Shown here: piece after piece, positions 7,673 through 15,728 of the stretch | Layout of the letters: each line of letters opens with the position of its first letter | Position numbering within the stretch: position 1 is the first letter of the stretch | Source: a virus | Reading direction: 5' to 3' (one strand) | Length of the DNA: 30,653 nt | IMG/VR virus record: IMGVR_UViG_3300031566_000243 | Coordinates: 1 to 30,653 of that record | The notes under the pieces: model-generated | What the model saw: only the letters and a program-made list of their open reading frames with translations | Database searches by the model: none | Told to the model about the DNA's origin: nothing | Position numbers and translations under genes: made by a program

Positions 7673-7928
7673 GATATTCCTCTAACTGGACTCTCTCGAT
7701 TTCCACCATTGCCAAGCCCGCTCGTGTTTTCCCCCTGTCGAAGTCCGGTTTGGTTTTCCGCAGTTCCGCAAGCCGCTTGCCAATCTCGCGATTGAGCGGC
7801 TCGAAGATGTCCCTCCGCCAGTTGAGCCACTCCGCCGCGGGGAGCGTCCCGACACGAAAGGCTTCACCTTTTAGGTTATGCAAACGCCGCAACTTCTCTT
7901 GAGCCGCAACTGTCGTCCGTAATGTCAT
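7620..7928 (-). CDS. Hypothetical neck-region protein, 102 aa
   Basis: The start ATG 7928 is chosen for its 4-nt overlap (ATGA) with the upstream stop and the nearby TGAGGA. The protein is helical and charged (VAAQEKLRRLHNLKGEAFRV, then GKRLAELRKTKPDF, then IERVQLEEYHERLD), with no membrane segment or cysteine motif. Its last 17 codons are shared, in another frame, with the start of the gp6-like connector gene. I do not recognise the family. Location suggests a structural or assembly role. Confidence 0.68.
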   Translation of the reverse strand: MTLRTTVAAQEKLRRLHNLKGEAFRVGTLPAAEWLNWRRDIFEPLNREIGKRLAELRKTKPDFDRGKTRAGLAMVEIERVQLEEYHERLDIDSGEVVPPRRP

Positions 7929-8107
7929 CGTGTCCTCACCCACATAACGAACAGATTGCCCGCAGTGACAAGAACGCCCATCGCCCCAACCACCTTGTAG
8001 TTGAAGCGCTCTACATGGCGGAGTCGCGTTTCCAAGTGCTCAAGGCGGCCTTGGATGTCTTTAAGTGCGTCCCGCACAAAGTCCCATCTACCGTTTTCGT
8101 TAGTCAT
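7925..8107 (-). CDS. Small coiled-coil/membrane protein, XhlA-like (holin candidate)
   Basis: 60 aa from ATG 8107, which overlaps the preceding stop by 8 nt; GGGGAGCAAGG lies before it. Residues 8-36 form an amphipathic helix (FVRDALKDIQGRLEHLETRL). Residues 37-58 form one membrane segment (VVGAMGVLVTAGNLFVMWV). A heptad helix followed by a C-terminal membrane span resembles hemolysin XhlA-type proteins that occur with phage holins. A small neck-region membrane protein with another role is equally possible, because the gene lies among connector genes rather than lysis genes. Confidence 0.6.
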   Translation of the reverse strand: MTNENGRWDFVRDALKDIQGRLEHLETRLRHVERFNYKVVGAMGVLVTAGNLFVMWVRTR

Positions 8108-8285
8108 CCTTGCTCCCCATTCGTCGGTTGTTCGCATCCTCCCCGATGACCTCACACAGCCCAGTAGTTACCCACGCGCGCGCGGCACTGACCGACACAA
8201 AATCTTCTTCGCCGCGCACCCGACGGCACGCTCTTGCGTCCAAGGGCACAGTCGTATTCCGAAGCCAGCGCACCAAGACGTTCAC
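8100..8285 (-). CDS. Small head/neck-associated protein, 61 aa
   Basis: GTG at 8285 overlaps the glycosyltransferase stop as GTGA. The sequence MNVLVRWLRNTTVPLDARAC, then GEEDFVSVSAARAWVTTGLCEVI, resembles the very small phage proteins (opening with a KxxRNTTV-like strand and ending in an 'hxxhxxxGxAE' helix) that often sit next to connector genes. Function is unknown. A similar 'LHPGQLVDVLNRHEARTLLR' element forms the N-terminus of the large glycosyltransferase upstream, so the fold may be a shared small module. Confidence 0.62.
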   Translation of the reverse strand: MNVLVRWLRNTTVPLDARACRRVRGEEDFVSVSAARAWVTTGLCEVIGEDANNRRMGSKDD

Positions 8286-9046
8286 AGGTCTATCCTCGTC
8301 GTGTGGTCTAATAAGTTCAGCAAGAGAGGCTCAGAGATTGGCTCTCTCTTCTCCCAGTCGCGCGGGCGCCCTGGCGCCTCAGTCCCCGCATGGTCATGGT
8401 GGATATGGAAGTGCCGATAGTCCTGGACGACTGTATATCCCATCTCTTCCGCGCGGCTAACGAAGTCATTATCGACGTGCAGGTTTTGGTGCACCATTGC
8501 CCAGCCACCGATGTCCTGGTAGGCATAGCGAGAGAACCCGCAGAAGTCCCCCGCGGCCGCCGTGAAGTCGCGCATGACCGTCGCTATCAGCGACGGGTCA
8601 AGAACATAACCCCGCGGTATCTCATGCCTTATCGCTCGCACAACCCGTCCGTCGGCGATGTCCGTAAGCACCTGGTCAAAGCCCGCCGCGGGAAATATGT
8701 TGTCCGGGTTGCAGACGATGAGAGTATCGCTTCCCGCAAGGCGGATGCCTATCTCCTTTGCGACATATTCGTAGAAGGGAAATGGCTTCCCGGCGTGGTC
8801 AGCGTCCAACTCCGCTTGGAGTCCCGCGTCGACGGTCACAATCGAGACGGGCTGCCCCTCCAGGAACGTTCGCATTGACGGACGGTCTGCAGGCGGGTTC
8901 CATTCGACGATGATGATTTCGGACTTGACATCAAGAGCAACGATGCTTTCGACCGTGGCCTGCAAGCGCGCCATTGCGAAGTTTTCGACGCCTTCGAGTT
9001 CGCCGCCGTATCCGTCGTTTCGCGCTGCCATAATCCAACTAATCAT
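8282..9046 (-). CDS. GT-A type glycosyltransferase
   Basis: 254 aa. ATG 9046 overlaps the methyltransferase stop as ATGA. The N-terminus SWIMAARNDGYGG, then ATVESIVALDVKSEIIIVEW, is the nucleotide-sugar-binding start of GT2-like enzymes. DTLIVCNPDNIFPAAGFD holds a DxD-like acidic pair (NPDN). HVDNDFVSRAEEMGYTVV is a typical acceptor or catalytic segment. It is the last of four sugar genes between the capsid gene and the connector genes. The substrate is unknown; it probably glycosylates the virion or a precursor linked with the cassette. Confidence 0.75.
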   Translation of the reverse strand: MISWIMAARNDGYGGELEGVENFAMARLQATVESIVALDVKSEIIIVEWNPPADRPSMRTFLEGQPVSIVTVDAGLQAELDADHAGKPFPFYEYVAKEIGIRLAGSDTLIVCNPDNIFPAAGFDQVLTDIADGRVVRAIRHEIPRGYVLDPSLIATVMRDFTAAAGDFCGFSRYAYQDIGGWAMVHQNLHVDNDFVSRAEEMGYTVVQDYRHFHIHHDHAGTEAPGRPRDWEKREPISEPLLLNLLDHTTRIDL

Positions 9047-9696
9047 CGCTTCGTCCCCCAGAGCATTTGATACTTGCCTTCGAGTTCATGCCAGCGCGCG
9101 ACCGTGATGCCAGCCTGCTCGCACATCCGCGGGAATGAGTCATCCGTCCAACCCCACAAGTGCGTGGAGTCGTGCTTCTTACCGTCGTCCAAGAGGGGCA
9201 CGCTGAACAATACCTGGGTGCCTCCGGGGATACGCTCCAGGAACCCCGCCGGGTCAAGAAGATGCTCAAGCGTCTCGGTCATAATCAGGAGTTCCGGCCA
9301 GGTGATGTCTTCGTCCAGGGCGGTTGTGAAATCAAGCACCTTGGCATCGATGCCGCGACTCATTGCCATGTCAACATTCAGGGGCTGAAGGTCGTACCCC
9401 CACAGAACCGGCCACTCAAGCGGTGTCGCCGCTATCGTGTTGTAGCCCTCCACCATCAAGCAGTTCGCTAGCTGGTCGGAGAGCAGGAGCAAAAGGCCCC
9501 CTGTTCCGCACCCGAAATCAGCAGCCGTTAGAAGTCGCTCGAAGCGCATCAGATACGCCGCATAGCCGGCCAGCAAGTGTAGGCGCAATGCGGACGGACG
9601 TTGATACAAATGGTCTGCGGCCTCGCGGTTGAGGTAGAACTCCGGGCTGTACACATCCCGCGGTTTGTCCGGGTCGAAGAATCGATTGATGCTCAT
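9043..9696 (-). CDS. SAM-dependent methyltransferase (class I)
   Basis: 217 aa from ATG 9696, which overlaps the epimerase stop (ATGA) and has GAGGGAG upstream. Residues 60-67 (DFGCGTGG) form the SAM-binding glycine loop. LLIMTETLEHLLDPAGFLER is the motif IV/post-motif segment of small-molecule methyltransferases. GTQVLFSVPLLDDG follows. Enzymes of this shape methylate sugars or other small substrates. In context, methylation of the glycan made by the flanking genes is the simplest reading. DNA methylation is less likely because no NPPF/DPPY motif is seen. Confidence 0.82.
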   Translation of the reverse strand: MSINRFFDPDKPRDVYSPEFYLNREAADHLYQRPSALRLHLLAGYAAYLMRFERLLTAADFGCGTGGLLLLLSDQLANCLMVEGYNTIAATPLEWPVLWGYDLQPLNVDMAMSRGIDAKVLDFTTALDEDITWPELLIMTETLEHLLDPAGFLERIPGGTQVLFSVPLLDDGKKHDSTHLWGWTDDSFPRMCEQAGITVARWHELEGKYQMLWGTKR

Positions 9697-10643
9697 AGCA
9701 CTCCCTCTCTCCACATGTGCATACCCTCATCGAGTGAGATGTTTGCGCGTACCCTGCAGGCATGAGTCTTGGCCATGTCTGCCACCCGCCAATAGACTCC
9801 CTCGGGCTTGCTCTTGTTGTGGCATATCGCTGCCTGCTTATCGCAAGCGGCCAGAGCGCGCGATGCGAAATCGATGAACTTGACGGGTATGCCAGTCCCG
9901 AGGTTGTACGTGCCCCCGCCATGTAACTGGTGTAACTCAAACGCCATGCGGCAGATATCGTTTATGTGAATCCAGTCCCGGCATTGTGTCCCAGAACCCC
10001 AGACCACGACCGGGTCTTCTCCGTCGACGACTCGCTGCATAATCGCCGGGAAGGGGTAGGCAAGTCCTTGGTCTGTACCGTAGCCACTGAACGGCCGGAA
10101 GATTGTGACCTGGGTATCAGCGAGGAACGAGCAGAGATATTCGCCGGTGACTTTTGCCCAGCCGTAGGTCATGTCGGGCCGGCCTATCCAAGCCGACTTC
10201 TCAAGCGCTATCATGTCCTCGCTCAACAGGCGCTTGGTGCGACGTTTCTGCCAACACGTTGGGTAGGCCGCCGAGGACGAGAAGTACATGAGTTCCTTAG
10301 CCATCCCACCATGCACAGCAGCTATGACCGCCTGGTCTATCGCCAAGTTCTCAGCAACGTCGATAGCGCGGTTCTCGATTTCCAATCTGCCCCCGACGCG
10401 AGCCGCCAGATGAATGCACAAGTCGAATCGCTGTTTCCGCTTCAGGAACGCCCGCACGTCCATTTCCCAGAACCGGTCAAACTGGGTGTACAGTTCCTGC
10501 TTATCCCACTCCTCGCGGCCCTCGGAGAAATCGTCCACGCCAACGAGATGAACGTTTTCGAGATTCCGGCGTATCCACCGCGTGAACGCGCGGCCCACGA
10601 AACCCGCTGCTCCTGTGATTAGGATTAGTCTGTCAGGACTCAT
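9693..10643 (-). CDS. NAD-dependent sugar epimerase/dehydratase (SDR family)
   Basis: 316 aa from ATG 10643, which overlaps the preceding stop by 11 nt. GAAGFVG (residues 11-17) is the Rossmann GxxGxxG motif. A SSS triad segment (122-124) and Tyr160-xxx-Lys164 (YGWAK) complete the extended-SDR active site. DLCIHLAARVGG and WIHINDICRM also fit the family. The pattern is close to GDP-fucose synthase and UDP-hexose epimerases. It should supply a modified nucleotide sugar to the adjacent transferases. The exact sugar cannot be told from sequence reading alone. Confidence 0.9.
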   Translation of the reverse strand: MSPDRLILITGAAGFVGRAFTRWIRRNLENVHLVGVDDFSEGREEWDKQELYTQFDRFWEMDVRAFLKRKQRFDLCIHLAARVGGRLEIENRAIDVAENLAIDQAVIAAVHGGMAKELMYFSSSAAYPTCWQKRRTKRLLSEDMIALEKSAWIGRPDMTYGWAKVTGEYLCSFLADTQVTIFRPFSGYGTDQGLAYPFPAIMQRVVDGEDPVVVWGSGTQCRDWIHINDICRMAFELHQLHGGGTYNLGTGIPVKFIDFASRALAACDKQAAICHNKSKPEGVYWRVADMAKTHACRVRANISLDEGMHMWREGVL

Positions 10644-12702
10644 CGTGTATCGCCTTATAGGCCCGCGAGACAATATCAGGGACAGTCCAGTCGACGCCCC
10701 GGACTATACCGTCGCCGCAATCTCCTATCTGCCCCTTCCACCGCAGCCACGCGTCCGCCTGCTGCACGTGCTTGTCACGCTGCTTGTAATAGCCCTTCTT
10801 GAGCGTCATAAACTCGCGTGGCATACAGTGCCCCATGTGATACAGCACGCAGGTTGTACCTAGCGCCTCTACGGTCTTGCGATTGTTGTGCGACGCCCAT
10901 GCAATCTTTTTCGAGGCTGCGGCATACGGCACGATGTGCGAGTGCCAATAGTGACTTGCCCGCCACGGCAGGATGCGGACATGCGGCCAGACGGCACCGT
11001 AAGGTTTGACTTCTTCGCCCCACCGATACAAGCCGCTTGATACAATGTGATGTCCGAGGTCGTGCCAGAAGGTGACAGCGAGCGGACAGCCGCCGTCGAT
11101 AGTACCCTTGCCAAGTGCGGCCACGTAGTTCTCGAAGCCCGTCCAGATTTCATCCGAGTCCAGAATCATCAGGTAGTTGCCGGTGATTCGCTCCACCGCT
11201 GCGTCTCGCATTGCCTGCCGACAGGCTTTGCCGTCTGTACCAGGCCAGACATCCTTAGCGATTATCTGTATCTTGCCGTCCGGGTCAGGGAAGTTACGAA
11301 GCACCTCCAGGGTGTTGTCCTCAGGCCACGGCCATGCTTGCTCTCGGCCATACGAGATGATGATTTCGTGGACGTGTGGGTATACCGCTTCGAGAGCGAA
11401 GGGGACAACCTTAGCGCAGGCGTAGGCGTTCATCACTGCCGAGATGCGAGGCTTGGAAGAACAGAAATAGGGTAGGTCATCAATGGCCTCGCGCTGCGCT
11501 GCCATGCCCAAGGTCTTGAGTATCGCCCCTTGCTTGCGCTTGCTCACCACGTGTTTCTTGGGTGCGCTTAACACACTATGTGCCGCTATTGTGTACGCCT
11601 GCTTATTTCCGCGCTCAACGTAGGTTAGCGCATCACCGTATTCCTGCCTCAGTACCGGCAGGTCGTAGACAATGACGGGAGTGCGGACGGCCAAGGCCTC
11701 GGCTGGCACCATGCCAAATCCCTCGAAGTCGCTAGGCGCAAGTACCGCCACCGCCTCGCGCATCAGAGCGAACTTCACGCGGTCGCTTACATTCGGGAAA
11801 TGGTGCACCTTGTGCAGCGGGCCGGGTATGGCGTTTGGGCCTCCATTAAGTCGGCCTACTTTCACCCAGTCCATTTGCTTGCCGTAGGCAAACACGACAT
11901 CGCAGGCCAATTGGTCGTTCTTGTATCCGCTCCCCCGGCCACAGCTCACGATAAACTTACGACCTTGCAGACCCTTCGGCACCTTGCCCCCTTCGAGGGC
12001 AGTCTCGTTGACCGCAGGGTTTATCACTTCGAGTGGGGCGTCCTTATCGTCAAGCCACAAACGGAGAAACGCTGCGGACTCGTCAGACGTAGCGAGCATC
12101 AAATCCGCCGCTCGAAAGACGTCCTTGTAGTCGTCGTGATATGCAATCAGTTTCGCAACATCCGGCCTGAACTGCGTGAACCAATTCGGCGTCTCGAAGT
12201 TCCAGGCTACAAAGGGAACTCCATGCTCCCTTGCGTATTGCAGTCCTTGCCGTGCCACCGCGTTCTTGCCGTCCACGACGACAAGGTCGAAATCGGGGAT
12301 GATGCTCGGGGAGTCCTTCGAGGTATCCCACAGCACCAGGTTGTCCAATGCCGGGTAGTCATTCCACCAAGGCGGCGTTGAGTCGGTCGCAACCGTTACG
12401 TGATTGCCAAGTTGAGCGAGGTTCCAAGCGAACTGGGTTAGGTGCACTCGGCCGCCAGAGTAGAACTTCTTCATCGGGAACCAGCAGAGCAGCCGCCGGC
12501 GGCCCCCCGGAATCACGGGGGATATAAGTAGCCGTTTGTCCGCCTGGCTTGTGCTCAACTCCTTGGGGATTATGACTCCCTTGCGTAGGAGTGTCCGGGC
12601 CTCGTGTCGGTTGAGGACGTCAACGAGTTGGCCGGGGTGGAGAACTACAGCCTTCCCCATCTGGTCGTGAAACTCGAACTCAGTTAGTACTCTGAACCAC
12701 AT
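10633..12702 (-). CDS. Bifunctional glycosyltransferase (GT4-like + GT2-like)
   Basis: 689 aa with three parts. Residues 1-48 form a small module (VVLHPGQLVDVLNRHEARTL) like that of small phage neck proteins. Residues about 68-385 form a GT-B fold with GGRVHLTQFAWNLAQLG and the EX7E motif E327-E335 (DFEGFGMVPAEAL), typical of GT4. Residues about 418-689 form a GT-A domain starting RISAVMNAYACAKVVPFALE, with DSDE at 515-518 as the metal site. The gene begins 77 nt after the capsid stop, behind a GC-rich hairpin. Two transferase domains in one chain imply sequential sugar additions. The substrate is unknown; virion decoration is the likely purpose. Confidence 0.88.
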   Translation of the reverse strand: MWFRVLTEFEFHDQMGKAVVLHPGQLVDVLNRHEARTLLRKGVIIPKELSTSQADKRLLISPVIPGGRRRLLCWFPMKKFYSGGRVHLTQFAWNLAQLGNHVTVATDSTPPWWNDYPALDNLVLWDTSKDSPSIIPDFDLVVVDGKNAVARQGLQYAREHGVPFVAWNFETPNWFTQFRPDVAKLIAYHDDYKDVFRAADLMLATSDESAAFLRLWLDDKDAPLEVINPAVNETALEGGKVPKGLQGRKFIVSCGRGSGYKNDQLACDVVFAYGKQMDWVKVGRLNGGPNAIPGPLHKVHHFPNVSDRVKFALMREAVAVLAPSDFEGFGMVPAEALAVRTPVIVYDLPVLRQEYGDALTYVERGNKQAYTIAAHSVLSAPKKHVVSKRKQGAILKTLGMAAQREAIDDLPYFCSSKPRISAVMNAYACAKVVPFALEAVYPHVHEIIISYGREQAWPWPEDNTLEVLRNFPDPDGKIQIIAKDVWPGTDGKACRQAMRDAAVERITGNYLMILDSDEIWTGFENYVAALGKGTIDGGCPLAVTFWHDLGHHIVSSGLYRWGEEVKPYGAVWPHVRILPWRASHYWHSHIVPYAAASKKIAWASHNNRKTVEALGTTCVLYHMGHCMPREFMTLKKGYYKQRDKHVQQADAWLRWKGQIGDCGDGIVRGVDWTVPDIVSRAYKAIHDES

Positions 12703-12722
12703 CGTCTACCATCCTCATATTA

Positions 12723-12763
12723 TGCGGGGGAGGCAACCGGAGAGAGAAGCCACCTCCCCCGCA
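12723..12763 (-). terminator. GC-rich hairpin after the capsid gene (attenuator or mRNA-stabilising stem)
   Basis: Perfect 11-bp inverted repeat: TGCGGGGGAGG at 12723-12733 and its complement at 12753-12763, with a 19-nt loop that can add three more pairs. It lies 17 nt after the capsid stop and 21 nt before the glycosyltransferase start. No T-run follows on the minus strand (ATAATAT instead), so it is more likely a partial terminator or RNA stabiliser that lets capsid mRNA exceed glycosylation mRNA. Confidence 0.75.
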
Positions 12764-12779
12764 CGGCCCAGGGGTGAGA

Positions 12780-14126
12780 TTATGAACTCGCATCCTCCAG
12801 GATGGCAAAGGCTCGCGGCTGAACCGCACGCCCGCCGACAATCACACACACAGTGTACGCGACTTTGTTGTTCTGGAACTTGTAGTGCTCGCTCCGCTTG
12901 ACCACAATGTCCTGCTCCATCGCGACATAGTACTGTGAGAAATCGCCGAAGACGATATCTCCAGAAGTACCAATCGCCTGAAGCCGCTCAGTTGTGAGCC
13001 AAGGGAAGCCGAGCAAGCGGTCGAGAACGCCAGCCGCCACGCTTGCCGCAAACAACGGCCGGTTCTGACCATCGACCGTTCCGAGCAAGGCACTGCGAAC
13101 CCCGTCGTTCATAATCCAACGAGCGCCGCTTCGGTGGTACGCTCGAAGCAGCCCTTCGAGATTCACCAGGTCTTGGTACAACACAGTGCCCGCGGTGCCT
13201 CTGGCGACAGTGCGGATGCCAGTGGTATTCACGACGCCCAGAGGCTGGCCGGTACCGCTCCCAGTCAGGAACACGTTGTCCAACTGGTGGCGGACGCCCT
13301 CACGGAACAGGTTGGTCAGGTACGCTTCGAGCGTTATCGCCGACCGGGTCAGCATCAGGTTAGTCGCCTCGGTATAGCCCGAGAGTTCGTAGGTCGTGAT
13401 TGTGACCTGTTCGAATTCGGGTTCGGTGTCGGTTTTCTCGCCACCCTCGCTCGTCCAGGTGAACGACATCCCGCCGTATTCGCCGCCCGCGTCCGATTGC
13501 ACAAGCCTCGGGAAGGTGAGCACTCCCGTCTTGCACGGCAGAACAGTAGCGAAGTCCAGGATGTGCGCAGCCTCGCCGGGCAACTGAAGCACCGAAGGAA
13601 TGTACTCTTGCGGAATCAGCGCCGTATCGACGTTGCTCGCAAGGGCTTTCGCGGTCAGGCCCATCTGGTCAGCCCAGCGCTTGCCCATGATGTTCATCGT
13701 CATAAGCGGAGGCAGGGTTACGGCATCGTCGCCCGCCTTGGCGGAGTGCGTGGGCCGAATCAAGGCCGACTCGTTCCCACTCAATCCCTCGTGGCGAATC
13801 CACTTGCCGAAGATGTCGTTCTTCGCCATGAGTTCTTTGCCTGCGTCCTTCGCCTCAGCGCCTTCCTTCGCGGTGAGGTCAAGGTTTGAGGCTTCCTTCG
13901 CGGACAGAGCGTCCAACTCAGTCAACGCCTCCCGACGCTTTGCCGCCGACTTCGCCTCTTCGATATCCTTCACGACGCCGGCGAACTCTACCTTCTTGGC
14001 TTCAATCTTGGTGGCGATTGCCACCTTCGCTTCGTCCCCTTCGGCTGCGTCCCTCTCTTCGAGGAGTTTGCTCAATTCCTCGTTGAGTTTCGAGCCAAGG
14101 GCTTTCAGTTTTGTCAAGTCCAACAT
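12780..14126 (-). CDS. Major capsid protein (HK97 fold)
   Basis: 448 aa. ATG 14126 follows GGAGAACGAG. Residues 1-105 form a charged coiled coil (LKALGSKLNEELSKLLEERD, AKVAIATKIEAKKVEF), the scaffolding delta domain removed by the protease. The shell domain follows, with DTALIPQEYIPSVLQLPGEA, then ILDFATVLPCKTGVLTFPRL, SFTWTSEGGEKTDTEPEFEQ, YELSGYTEATNLMLTRSAI and WIMNDGVRSALLG near the P-domain helix. This is the full HK97-type layout. The protease gene lies immediately upstream. Confidence 0.95.
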   Translation of the reverse strand: MLDLTKLKALGSKLNEELSKLLEERDAAEGDEAKVAIATKIEAKKVEFAGVVKDIEEAKSAAKRREALTELDALSAKEASNLDLTAKEGAEAKDAGKELMAKNDIFGKWIRHEGLSGNESALIRPTHSAKAGDDAVTLPPLMTMNIMGKRWADQMGLTAKALASNVDTALIPQEYIPSVLQLPGEAAHILDFATVLPCKTGVLTFPRLVQSDAGGEYGGMSFTWTSEGGEKTDTEPEFEQVTITTYELSGYTEATNLMLTRSAITLEAYLTNLFREGVRHQLDNVFLTGSGTGQPLGVVNTTGIRTVARGTAGTVLYQDLVNLEGLLRAYHRSGARWIMNDGVRSALLGTVDGQNRPLFAASVAAGVLDRLLGFPWLTTERLQAIGTSGDIVFGDFSQYYVAMEQDIVVKRSEHYKFQNNKVAYTVCVIVGGRAVQPRAFAILEDASS

Positions 14127-14137
14127 CTCGTTCTCCT

Positions 14138-14965
14138 TCAGTCTATGTCAGCAGTCAACAACTCAAAGGTGCGTCTGAGTCCTTCTATTTCCCGCCGCAG
14201 CGCGAGCCATCCAGCCGCTTGCGAGCGGGTGTTCTCGGCTTCCTCAGCATTCGCTACGGGCGCGTCGTCAGAACTGCCCGCGGACGAAACCGCTTTGGCC
14301 GCCGTGATAACTGACCCCTCATTTGCAGGTAAGAGCGTCAACGTCACCTCGTATAGTTTGGCCGACGTGATTTCCCAGGCCGGTTCGCCGTCTTCCCAAT
14401 CAAGTTGATTGCGACTCAGGACTTCCGCCCCGAGGCTCATTGCGTTGATAAGACCTTCAAGGACTTTCTGGCGGGCGTCCTGGGCAACTGGCGTCGCCGA
14501 CAATTCAGCGTGAATCCATAAGCCATAGTCGTCTTCCTTGGCCGCCGTGATGATGCCGATGAGGTCAGCAACATCTCCACCGTGAGCATAATGGCGTACC
14601 ATGAGTTTGACTTTCCCCGCAGGCACGCGCTCCCGAATGGACTGGGCGAAGGTACCAGGCCGGATTATCTCTCGCTGCTTATCGAGAACATTGTACTGAT
14701 TTGCATAGCCCTCAATCCAACCGGGGTCGTCCACGGCAGTCGCGGCCTTCGCAGTCACCTCGTGAGGTGCGGACTCGAAATGATAAATGGCATCGCGCTC
14801 CAACGTCCGGAGCATCGACTTGCCGCGCACGTCCCGCCATTGTGTGAAGCAGACCGCCGCCCGCTTCTCTCTGTCGCCGTACTCTTCGGCCATCGTATCG
14901 TTCGCCATGCACCGCGCGACAAAGGCAGTGCGGGTTTCTCCAGTATTCGGTTTCGGTAGTGGCAT
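14138..14965 (-). CDS. Prohead protease, HK97 family (S78)
   Basis: 275 aa from ATG 14965. Residues 1-45 carry the GETRTAFVARCMANDTM module (ending FTQWRD) often fused in front of phage head proteases. The protease proper has EGYANQYNVLDKQREIIRPG and TFAQSI, then a His segment LMVRHYAHGGDVADLIG (H125/H128) and a Ser segment INAMSLGAEV (S177), ending YEVTLTLLPANEGSVI. It removes the capsid delta domain during prohead maturation. It stands between the minor head protein and the capsid gene, 11 nt before the latter. Confidence 0.92.
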   Translation of the reverse strand: MPLPKPNTGETRTAFVARCMANDTMAEEYGDREKRAAVCFTQWRDVRGKSMLRTLERDAIYHFESAPHEVTAKAATAVDDPGWIEGYANQYNVLDKQREIIRPGTFAQSIRERVPAGKVKLMVRHYAHGGDVADLIGIITAAKEDDYGLWIHAELSATPVAQDARQKVLEGLINAMSLGAEVLSRNQLDWEDGEPAWEITSAKLYEVTLTLLPANEGSVITAAKAVSSAGSSDDAPVANAEEAENTRSQAAGWLALRREIEGLRRTFELLTADID

Positions 14966-14987
14966 ATCAATCCCGCCTTTCTCAACG

Positions 14988-15728
14988 TCACGCTATCGAC
15001 GCCGCGCTCGTACACATGCAATTCGGGTGTGCCGGTGGATGTTGCACCCCGACGGAGAATGATTGGTCAAGGTCAACGACCTCTCCATTCACCGGCTCGC
15101 AAATCAAGGGGCACGCGTCAGATGACGCTATCCATTCTTTCCGTTTCACACCAAGGTCTTTGTAGCCTGCCTGAGCACCCTCGTTGTAACTCCACGAGGT
15201 CGATGTACGCGCTATGAGGTTTGCTCGATTGCGAGACTCCACCAGCCCCCAGGCGTCCAGACCGCGCGCTATCTCTACCGCGGTATCCCCCGCTTCCTGC
15301 CCCGTGCGCACATACGCACCTATGCGTTTCGCAGCGGTCGCACTTTCGACGGTGATGGTATCGGCAAGGTACTTATCTACCTCGGCCCCGAGTTGGTTGC
15401 GTCTCAAGATGCGCTCCTGGTCAAGGGCTGCGTCCTTCAGGAGTTCGAGTTCTGCCCGCGCCCCTGCATAACCTTCCGCGGCCATGCGGGTCAGCATCTT
15501 CGACTGGGCCTGCATCAAGTCCTGCTTCAGGTGGCCTTCGGTCTGCGCGAGGATGTTGTCGATGGGTGCGCCCGTCTTGAGTTCCGCCGCGACCTCCCGG
15601 ATATACCGCCTCAGCACGCGCGCCACCGCCCGGTTCAGTTTGGGAATCCACATGAGCGCGCGCCGCGTCCTCTCCAAGCGCACGTGCTCACGCCGACTCG
15701 TCCGGGATTTCGTCATCATCTTGAGCAT
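14988..15728 (-). CDS. Minor head protein, SPP1 gp7 / Mu gpF-like
   Basis: 246 aa if ATG 15728 is used (AGGA 5 nt before it), overlapping the portal end by 41 nt. In-frame GTG 15680 and ATG 15653 are alternatives. The C-terminus KRKEWIASSDACPLICEPVN, then GEVVDL, and HPPAHPNCMC is the defining Cys/His pattern of the Mu gpF-like head-morphogenesis family. The N-terminal two thirds are helical. It acts in procapsid assembly next to the portal. A CPLC motif is expanded here to CPLIC. Confidence 0.9.
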   Translation of the reverse strand: MLKMMTKSRTSRREHVRLERTRRALMWIPKLNRAVARVLRRYIREVAAELKTGAPIDNILAQTEGHLKQDLMQAQSKMLTRMAAEGYAGARAELELLKDAALDQERILRRNQLGAEVDKYLADTITVESATAAKRIGAYVRTGQEAGDTAVEIARGLDAWGLVESRNRANLIARTSTSWSYNEGAQAGYKDLGVKRKEWIASSDACPLICEPVNGEVVDLDQSFSVGVQHPPAHPNCMCTSAASIA

